Program-made: the position numbers and the translations under genes
Part shown: positions 46,134 to 52,929 of the stretch, one piece after another
Layout: the number at the start of each line of letters is the position of its first letter
Numbering within the stretch: position 1 is the stretch's first letter
The notes under the pieces: generated by a model
The model's database searches: none
The model's input: the letters and a program-made list of their open reading frames with translations, nothing else
Told to the model about the DNA's origin: nothing
NCBI GenBank assembly: GCA_018398765.1
Contig: JAHBMJ010005484.1
Span: 17,501-70,429, forward strand
DNA from: Chromera velia
Lineage: Eukaryota > Sar > Chromeraceae
Direction: 5' to 3'
Length of the DNA: 52,929 bases

Positions 46134-48493
46134 GTGTGTGTGTGTTGTGTGTATGTTGTGTGTGCGTCTGTGTGTGTGTGAGTGTGTGTGCGCGCGCGAG
46201 CGTCGAAAAGAACACACGGTTTTGTTCATTGACCGAGCCATTTACACACACATCTCCTGGAATGCATGGCTTGTGTGCCCATACAGGTATGGGAGTGCGT
46301 TTGTGCGTGTGCGTGACGCCACAGACCTCTCTCTGGTCCCCAAGGCCACCGCCATCAACGTCGGCCTGACCACGCTGACGTACATGATGCCACTGTGGGC
46401 GGGGGCCATGGTGGAACCAGACTACTCAAAGTTCGCCGGGGAGGGGGGGGAGTGGCACTTGTTCTATGAGACAGTGCACTCGTGAATGTGTAGGCCTGCA
46501 AGAGACTGGGGGCATTGAGCTGTTTGACCTCTATTCTTTCTCCGTCTGATTGACTGATTTCTCGAGCAAGAAAGCGAGCAGGCAAGTGGGTGAGTGAGTG
46601 AGTGATTGTCCAGACAGACCCTGTGTCTGCCTGCCTGACGATGCGCGTCCGAGTGACATACTGAGTGGTTCACCGAAAGTGTGACTGGATATGCAGCTGA
46701 CTCTCCCTCTTGTAGCAGTGTGGGCGACTTTTTGTTTCCTTGTCCGAGTGATCAACTGATTATAGAAAAACCCCCGGAGGATAACTGGAACGGAATGGAA
46801 CGGTCTTTTCTTTTCTTTTTGCAGGTGGGTGGACGGCTTTTTCGTGAAGCTCTCGAGGAGTCTGCCCGTGGGGGGACTGGGCACGCTGATTGCGGTGATG
46901 CTGGCTGGAGGGTCTTTGGCAGCAGCTCTGGGAATGCTGGTGGCGGACCTGGCGGTGGCTGCGGAGTTTGCGGCGTGCATGGCAGAGCATCGGTGGGTAT
47001 TTCGAGAAGTGACAATCAGAAAAGGCGGCGGTGTAAGGAAGGAAGGAGGGGGGTAAGACAGGGATGGATGCTAGTATTCCCATCGGAAGCTGACTCTGTC
47101 ATGAGGTTTTCAAAAAGACCAGTTCCTTCGCTTCCTTGATTTCCCTTCTTCTGCAATTTTGGTGGTTCCCATCTTCTCGGTCCGTTTTTTTGCACGCTTT
47201 CTTGGGCACTGCTTCTTGTTTGTGTTCCAGAGGAACGAGAAAAGGAAAGGCACAGAGTGGAGCGGCAGTGCCGTCCGCGTATCTGCCTATCAACTCCATT
47301 CTGATTCTAATTCACTTAGACGCTTTTTCCGAGCACTTAGCTCTAAGCCTGCCAGCTGGCAGGAATATGCATGTGAGGGCTCCTTCATTTTTGCAACTGT
47401 TTCTCCTGGCGTCTCTTGAGCTTGCGACCGCTACGTCTTCCTGTTCTCTTGCCTTTGTTGTATCTGCAGTTATCTCCCCTCAGTGCTTCGGCTTCACGAG
47501 CGCAATATTGCTGGACAGCCGTGGAGAGCACTCCTTGCGATGTTCATCCCTGCCTGCCTCCTCTCTGCCGCCCTCGGGTTCAAATTCGAACGTCTTGCTG
47601 GCCTGTCGGCCGTCTTCTACTCGATTGGCGTTTTATTCAAATTCTCTTCCTTCCTCCGTTTCCGCCAATTGGTCCCTGTCTCCAACGCAGACGGACAGAG
47701 TCACACCAGCCCCCGAAGGACGCCCTTCACGCGTGTAGCCCACCTCCGTCGTCTGTATGAAGTTCCCTTGCGTTCTTCCGTTGCCTGTGTGTTGTTTTGC
47801 CTCCCCGCCATGGCCATCTCCTTTCTGCCCATGGCACTTGTGAACGACTGGACGTCTGCGGCATGGGCTTCTCTGCCTGTAGCCCTCTTTCTTCTCGTGC
47901 TGTATGTCATCACAAAACGGGAAGCGACAGCTGCGGCAGCAGACACCCACAGAAGCAGTGCACACGCAAATGCAGACGCACGCATATGGACATACGAACT
48001 CCACAGTGAAATGTGGGGGGGAGACGATGGGTCCCCAGCCGGATCGGCGTACCAAGGCGACACAATTCGGTACCCCGAGAAGCAAAAGTCAAGCCAGAGT
48101 CTTGAGGGAGGGGAGCATCAGCAGAGTCCAGAAGACGAGGGGGGAGGAGAGCACGGCATCGCAGCGCGCACTTTGAGTGCGAGTGACCATGAAAGTCTGC
48201 AGTCCCACACACCTGACGCATTGGGTAGACGATCAAGGCACTCACCTTCTCAGACACTGGACGCGGCTGTCCACTCACAGCCCGTCCCTTCGGTCTATTG
48301 GGATGAGATCTCTCTGTCCCCCATGAGTCTGTCCATGAATCAGAAGAATACCGCCAATTATGGGTACGGGATCCCTTCTGAAGGCAATGAGGGCGCAATC
48401 GGGAGAAGCAACATGATGAAGGCAGGGTTTGGAGCGGCAGGGTTTGGAGCCAACCGGAGCCGTGCATCCTCTATGGCGTCATTGCCAAGCTGA
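43884..48493 (+). CDS. APC-superfamily amino acid/polyamine transporter
   Basis: Proton- or sodium-driven carrier of amino acids or polyamines by family (LAT/PUT-like); membrane location. Exons 43884-44033, 44670-44870, 45302-45708, 46287-46481, 46825-46992 and 47470-48493; phases 0, 0, 2, 2, 2; stop TGA; 714 residues. After a 50-residue soluble head, TM1 carries the family substrate motif FFNVCGGAYGSE, then LLISIVYAIPYSLVCLEQAL (TM2) and VAFGRTAGFFAGCVYLLYEF (TM3). Exon 4 holds RDATDLSLVPKATAINVGLT and TYMMPLWAG; the exon 5/6 junction rebuilds MAEHRYLPSVLRLHERN, matching the AERxxLP loop of plant PUT proteins. Twelve helices in all. A hydrophilic tail of about 180 residues with a Gly/Asn/Ser end is longer than usual. 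Intron 1 starts with the CAGT array; intron 3 holds a GT-rich tract. Confidence 0.9.
44034..44335. repeat. CAGT tetranucleotide array at the 5' end of transporter intron 1
   Basis: About 300 bases of GTCA units with GTCG and GTTAGCTG variants, starting at the very first base of the intron. Each unit repeats the donor sequence GTCAGT, so dozens of potential 5' splice sites follow the first one. Confidence 0.95.
45990..46195. repeat. GT/GTGTG tract in transporter intron 3
   Basis: Imperfect GTGTGTGGT and GT units, about 200 bases, G/T only on this strand. A candidate for strand-asymmetric structure, with no coding role. Confidence 0.9.
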
Positions 48494-49730
48494 GTCTTGG
48501 CTGACCAGAATCTACATTTTGCTCTATGATTGTCAAATATATGATATTGGACTGCTATGATCAATATTTTTTTTTTTGAACTAATTGTCTGTCGTTATAA
48601 TTAGACCGTTAACCCTGAATGTTAGGCTGAAACTAGACCCTGAAAACAATTTAAATTTTAAAAAGTTCTAAGAAAAAAAAATAAACTTTAGCAAACTATA
48701 TGAGAAAAGTAATGAACGTATACGTATTGTTGTAACAATGTTGTTCAGGGTTGCCAATTTTTCTTGTGGGTATGAAACGCTTCGGCCGGCCAAGCGGTCC
48801 CTGGCCGGCCAAAGCCCTCCGGTCAAAACTGTGTAGACCGACGCGTCAATATCAACTGTCACTCAAAATTTCTAGGTTGAGAGACAGTGACAGTCTCTAC
48901 AAAGAAGTGCTAAAGCTATACGACATCATATATAAACTGATTATACAGTTTGTGATACAGCTAGTCTAAGCTAGATGGTGCCATCATGGTGTTAGAGAAT
49001 TTAAGTTTATGACACTTTATATTATAGCATAGTGCTGGGAAGTTTAGTAAAAACTAGCAAAAACAACATAAAATGAATTCATTGCCTTATCAAGAATTGT
49101 AGTGGACAGCCTGAGGACAGACAGCCTAGGTGTGTGCGCTGTGACGCAAGCAGATTATACAACTCGAAGCGGATGGTTTATCCATAGTGCTCTCTGCCAT
49201 ACACAGAAAAAAATTGACCACACCATACGCATTTCACCCAAACAGACGGACCATGAGCATGCCATTGCCCAAACCTCTCCACAGCAAAGCCAGCTGAACC
49301 CTCTGAAAATGCGGATTGAAAGTCTGACCCCCTAATGTCCCTCTCGTCCAGCTGGTGGACAAGCTGGCAGCAGCCTCTGAGGCATCTTGCTGGTTGGGGG
49401 GCCGGAGGTCTGAGATGCTTATGGCTTTGCAAACCAGAAACACACAGGAAAAGAGAACAAAGCTAATTCAATCATTAACGCACCTCAGTTCAGAAAAACA
49501 CTTCAGAATCTTTCTTTGTTATCGGGTTAATTCAATTAAAGCCACTGAAAATAAGAAGGCAGCTAGAGAGTCAGTCAGACTGAGTCAGTCAGAAAGTCAA
49601 GCATTGATATATGAGCAGTCAGGCAGACAGATATAGCCAGACAAAAAAGCAACCCTGCTTAGAGGGCGCAACTGCCAGTGATCTGAAGCCTATATTCTAT
49701 TAAGCATTAAGCTCACCCAGCCGGACTCAC
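48494..49730. other. Intergenic
   Basis: 3' flank of the transporter followed by AT-rich DNA. At 48780-48825 a GGCCGGCCAA-type inverted motif occurs twice. At 49264-49345 there is a segment (CTCCACAGCAAAGCCAG ... CCCCCTAAT) found again, diverged, at 51278-51350. On the minus strand 49234-49432 is open and mildly protein-like (LRPPNQQDASEAAASLSTSW), but not linked to any gene. Confidence 0.4.
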
Positions 49731-50815
49731 ATCCCTCCCCGGTCGATGTGCTCGTACATTTGAGAGAGCACATCTGATTCTTTGTTACAGTACATACGCT
49801 TGGCTTGATCCTTATCAAGGCCTGTCAACCCATTCACGCAAACTGCAATTGCGGAGTCTGATGGCAGAATTCCGTGATAGAGATCTCTTTTTTCCCCCGC
49901 CTCTCTCATCTCTCTCACAATTATGTGTATGTTTGAGTATGACAGGATCAGACTTCCCCTGCATGCAGCCAATTAAATCAATAATGATCGAGACTTATCC
50001 AAAAACAGGCCCAAAATAGTCAAATAAAATCAATGAGCTCGATATCCTGTGTTCCAGTCGACCTTTCGTGCAGTCAAAAGAACTTTCAAAGCTCAATACA
50101 ATCATCAATTAAATAATATGTGAAGTCTCTCTCGTTGTTCTTTTTTAAAAGCAGCTATTTTGCCTAACAAGATACTAGCAGACACTGGAAGCCATCTTGC
50201 ACTTGCAACAGCTTGAAACTTTAAACATGAAGAAAAATGAAGCAGTTTCAAAACGTTTTTATTCTCAAACTGCACATTCAGACTGTCGGACTTACTCGAA
50301 CGGCGTCCTCTTCACATCTCTTCAGGTTGAACGAACGTCACGAGGCTCTTGTAGCTCCTGTCTCCATACACGAAGATCTCCTTCACTGAAGGCGCAGTGC
50401 AGAGGGCCTCCAGCTCTGCCATATCGACCCTCATTCCTCTCTTCATTACAATCTCCTGCATAAATATCAATCCATGGCTATAAATATACAGAAAATAGAT
50501 ATACATAATCCCTAATCGACCTGACCATGTGCTGGCCATCAACGGAAAACTACCTAAGAAAATCGCATTTGATATTGAAAGAGACATCGCGGTTTTGACT
50601 ATACCGCACAGACTAACATAAAGATAACTCGGCAGGAATTACACTTCAAACCAACAGAAATTAATCCTACTTAATGCGCATGCGACCAACCTCTTTCTCT
50701 GCCAGAGGGACGACGTAGACGACCTCACCAAGAAGAAGCTCGCCGTCGGGCTGCACGCCAAGGACCTCAGCGAAGGCTCGGTTGAGAAAGCGCAGGAGCA
50801 ACAACAAAAGAAACT
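49731..50815 (-). pseudogene. C-terminal part of an acyl-CoA synthetase-like (AMP-binding) gene
   Basis: By family this enzyme activates fatty acids to acyl-CoA. Three exon-like blocks on the minus strand: 50815-50691, 50455-50316 and 49842-49731. Blocks 1 and 2 join in phase 0 and give GELLLGEVVYVVPL, EIVMKRGMRVDMAELEAL, then SVKEIFVYGDRSYKSLVTFV and QPEE. This matches the C-terminal lid region of long-chain acyl-CoA synthetases (GxVxVIDRKKxIxKxxxGExVxxxxLExL...VFVYGD...LVxxVxP). Block 3 (NGLTGLDKDQAKRMYCNKES) continues the fold, but the junction needs either a TGA read in frame or a one-base change. No N-terminal adenylation motifs were found upstream. Probably a fragment or pseudogene. Confidence 0.5.
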
Positions 50816-50917
50816 CTGAAAAAGAGCTTCTATGTGAAACGTAGGCAGACGGAGAGCGAACAGAGTGGCTAAGAAAAGGGATAGGCAGAAAGCGCAGTTG
50901 TATCGTGGGTCAATATC

Positions 50918-51636
50918 TGTCGGAGTGTGTCTGGATACACACTCTGGACTTAGGCGTAGGAGGCCTCACACTCCAACAATGGTGGTACATACTCTGGATT
51001 TCGGTCTTAGCGTTATAACACATTGATAAAGGTGACACACACCGGAAATAGGTGGTCTAGAGGCCACGTGAGCCATACTAAGACAAATTCAATTTATCTA
51101 GAAGGTTTTTTTACAATCAGTGATAGTGTTGGAGGGACACGTCCTGTGTGTGGTTCTGCAAGTGGTGAAGTTGAAACTAGAGCACTCCATTCACCCATCT
51201 ACCAAAAACAGAAAACCACTTTATGCACCACACACACCGGACTCAGACAGACACCCCTGTGGGACTCCACTTCCTGAACTCCTCCACAGCAAAGCCAGGC
51301 TCGCCTTTGTTGAAGGCAGTCTACATTCCCGCCCCCCTAATCCCTCCCTGCATGAGAAGAGGAAGAGGTCGTGCTAGGGGATCCAGAAGACGTTAAAAAA
51401 CACAGAGAGACATATGTACGTTCATACTTATCATATAAAAACTGAATTAAAAAATTATAAAAATAGATTTCCATAAACTTTTTTCCCTAGAAAATCTAAA
51501 GAATAGTCACTAGTAGTAAACCAAGCTACCTACTTCAATTTGAAGTTATAAAAAAAATAATTCTATTTTTTATTTTTTTTTTTAAAAAAAAATTATAGGT
51601 GGTTTGATTTTAAATTAGAGAACACACACTCCGACA
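50918..51636. mobile_element. Possible small inverted-repeat element with TCCGA words
   Basis: TGTCGGAGTGTGT (50918-50930) and its exact complement ACACACTCCGACA (51624-51636) bound 719 bases. Related ACACTCTGGA and ACACTCCGA words recur inside at 50940-51000 and outside to the right up to 51765, resembling subterminal repeats. No frame for a transposase. Confidence 0.4.
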
Positions 51637-52480
51637 ATAGGTTTAGCTCGTGTAACACTCCGCCTGAACACACTCCGATAGACACACTCCGATTGACATA
51701 CTCCAAAAACATACTCTGTAAAACACAGTCTGATTTTAGGTCCTAAGCCCGGAACACTCCGAGAGTTACTATCCCATGAGTTGTATTCTCTGTCCTTGCT
51801 CCAGGCAAATAACCTCATCACATTCACAGAGAGACGGGTACAAAACTTTTTCAACACCCGGAAGGCTCGAAGTATCTCGAAGCTAGGCGTGTGCATCAGG
51901 GTACAGAGGAGACTTACCAAGTCGGCGTCACCATGGGTGGTGCACCATCGATACCTTGTTGAACTCCTCTGTAAGAAAAAAAACTTCCACGGAGGAGAGG
52001 CCATGCAAACTTCCTGAGGGAGCGTACGTAGTGGTCATCTCTAAGATTTAAGAAGCAGAGACACGGCCAGCTCTTCACCCCCCAAGATGTCAAAACAAGA
52101 GTAAGTGGGACGAGCTACCATGAGCTGCCTGTGCAGAGATGGGAATGGGAAGGGGGAAAGGAAAATCGACTAATGAATGTGTCCATCACGAAGAGTCGAA
52201 AGTTATATGCATGGGAAGAGGAAGATCAGCAGCCAAGGGGAGCAAGACAGCTGCATAGAGACGGGAAGTCAGATTTTGAAAGCGATTTGTGAGAAGATGG
52301 GAAAAGGACAATTGCTGAGGAAGACATATTAAAAAGATCTACGTATGCTGTCGACACCAGATACATGGAAAAATTGGTGGAGCACACTTCTCCCCGAGCG
52401 GCTGTGCCAGAGAGACAACAAAAGGAAAAAATATGGAGAAGCAGAATTTAAATAGGGAGACAAGACAGAATTCAACATAA
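51637..52480. other. Flank of element, no gene assigned
   Basis: ACACTCCGA words continue to 51765. A plus-strand frame at 51781-52017 (preceded by TTGCTCCAG) reads basic protein-like sequence (RRVQNFFNTRKARSISKLGV) but has no partner. Confidence 0.3.
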
Positions 52481-52639
52481 TCATTTGTGACTGGCGCACT
52501 GTAGAATGTCCAAACACCGGGGAGACAAAGGAGCTGCGTTGAGCCCAAGTGCATCTGATTCATACTCTGCTTGACCTGCCAGCAGCTTTTCCCCTGCACT
52601 TGCAAGGAGGAGGGCGGCCAGGAACACGAAGAACTTCAT
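52481..52639 (-). CDS. Small secreted peptide or first exon with signal peptide
   Basis: ATG at 52639 in a favourable context (AACAATGA), stop TGA at 52481-52483, 52 residues. The N-terminus MKFFVFLAALLLASAG is a textbook signal peptide with likely cleavage after ASAG or nearby. The remainder (EKLLAGQAEYESDALGLNAA...) is acidic and contains two Cys. Possible donors inside (GTCAAG after residue 21, GTGTTT near residue 41) mean this could instead be exon 1 of a longer secreted protein running left; no partner exon was found. Confidence 0.45.
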   Translation of the reverse strand: MKFFVFLAALLLASAGEKLLAGQAEYESDALGLNAAPLSPRCLDILQCASHK

Positions 52640-52929
52640 TGTTTAAAAAAATAAAGGAGGTGGAATGAGAGAGAGATAGAGACAGAAAAAGCCTTGCCTG
52701 GCTAAAAGCGAACCAACTCAGACGAAACAAAGAATTTGGAGTCTCAAAGTATACGTGTGACAATGTATGGGCAAGGAGAGAATCGCTAGGCACACAGTGC
52801 CACGGTCGGAACTCATGAACTTGTGATATCTTGTGATTCTCCTAGCTTTCAAGTTTTGAATTTTGTGTATGCGAGGGAAACGGATCTTTACCCCAATAGG
52901 GTTCGTGGGGGATCGGCCCCCCCCCCCCT
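52640..52929. other. Window end
   Basis: No gene seen; presumably 5' flank of the signal-peptide frame. The sequence ends in a C homopolymer, as the gap edge at 5970-5981 does, which suggests a contig or scaffold end. Confidence 0.5.

Noticed and set aside
45741-46369. His/Thr- and Cys/Val-rich frames
   Set aside because: Translations of the GT-rich tract in transporter intron 3.
1-52929. General reassignment of UAA/UAG to Gln
   Set aside because: The intact genes use only CAA/CAG for Gln across roughly 70 codons; kept only as a low-interest observation on the damaged loci.

Overview
The window is nuclear DNA of an intron-rich microbial eukaryote. Genes are split by GT-AG introns with YAG acceptors. 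A conserved proteasome subunit (SEM1/DSS1) sits among ankyrin-repeat genes, a membrane histidine-kinase relic, an APC-type transporter and many simple repeats. There is no sign of bacterial organisation. Gene content, ankyrin abundance and the mix of GC-balanced genes with AT-rich repeat blocks would suit an alveolate alga such as a chromerid (for example Chromera); this is an inference from style, not a proven identity.

Layout. 1.1-10.7 kb (minus): a chain of about 18 small exons whose splice phases agree across nearly every junction, apparently one unrecognised multi-pass membrane protein, with an assembly gap inside one exon (5982-6035). 11.5-14.0 kb (plus): decayed Helitron-like gene with Cys-rich repeats. 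14.8-16.5 kb (plus): SEM1/DSS1, three exons, intact. 17.7-19.5 kb (plus): membrane histidine kinase, damaged. 19.6-21.3 kb (plus): Ser-rich reading frame and an ankyrin gene. 24.6-25.6 kb: 1-kb terminal-inverted-repeat element with a 33-bp minisatellite. 25.6-28.4 kb: AT-rich, no gene seen. 28.4-29.8 kb (minus): intact ankyrin gene. 32.7-33.1 kb: TTCC array. 33.9-35.0 kb (plus): ankyrin pseudogene. 36.1-38.5 kb: two further inverted-repeat elements. 40.7-42.8 kb (minus): intact single-exon ankyrin-like gene. 43.9-48.5 kb (plus): six-exon amino acid/polyamine transporter, intact. 49.7-50.8 kb (minus): three exons resembling the C-terminal part of an acyl-CoA synthetase, damaged. 52.5-52.6 kb (minus): small ORF with a signal peptide.

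The genes do not form a pathway. Intact genes (SEM1, transporter, two ankyrin genes) alternate with relics carrying single-base frameshifts and in-frame stops. Two general signals stand out. About one third of inferred 5' splice sites have C at +3 (GTCAG type). Several introns begin exactly where a tandem tetranucleotide array begins, so the array repeats the splice donor itself.
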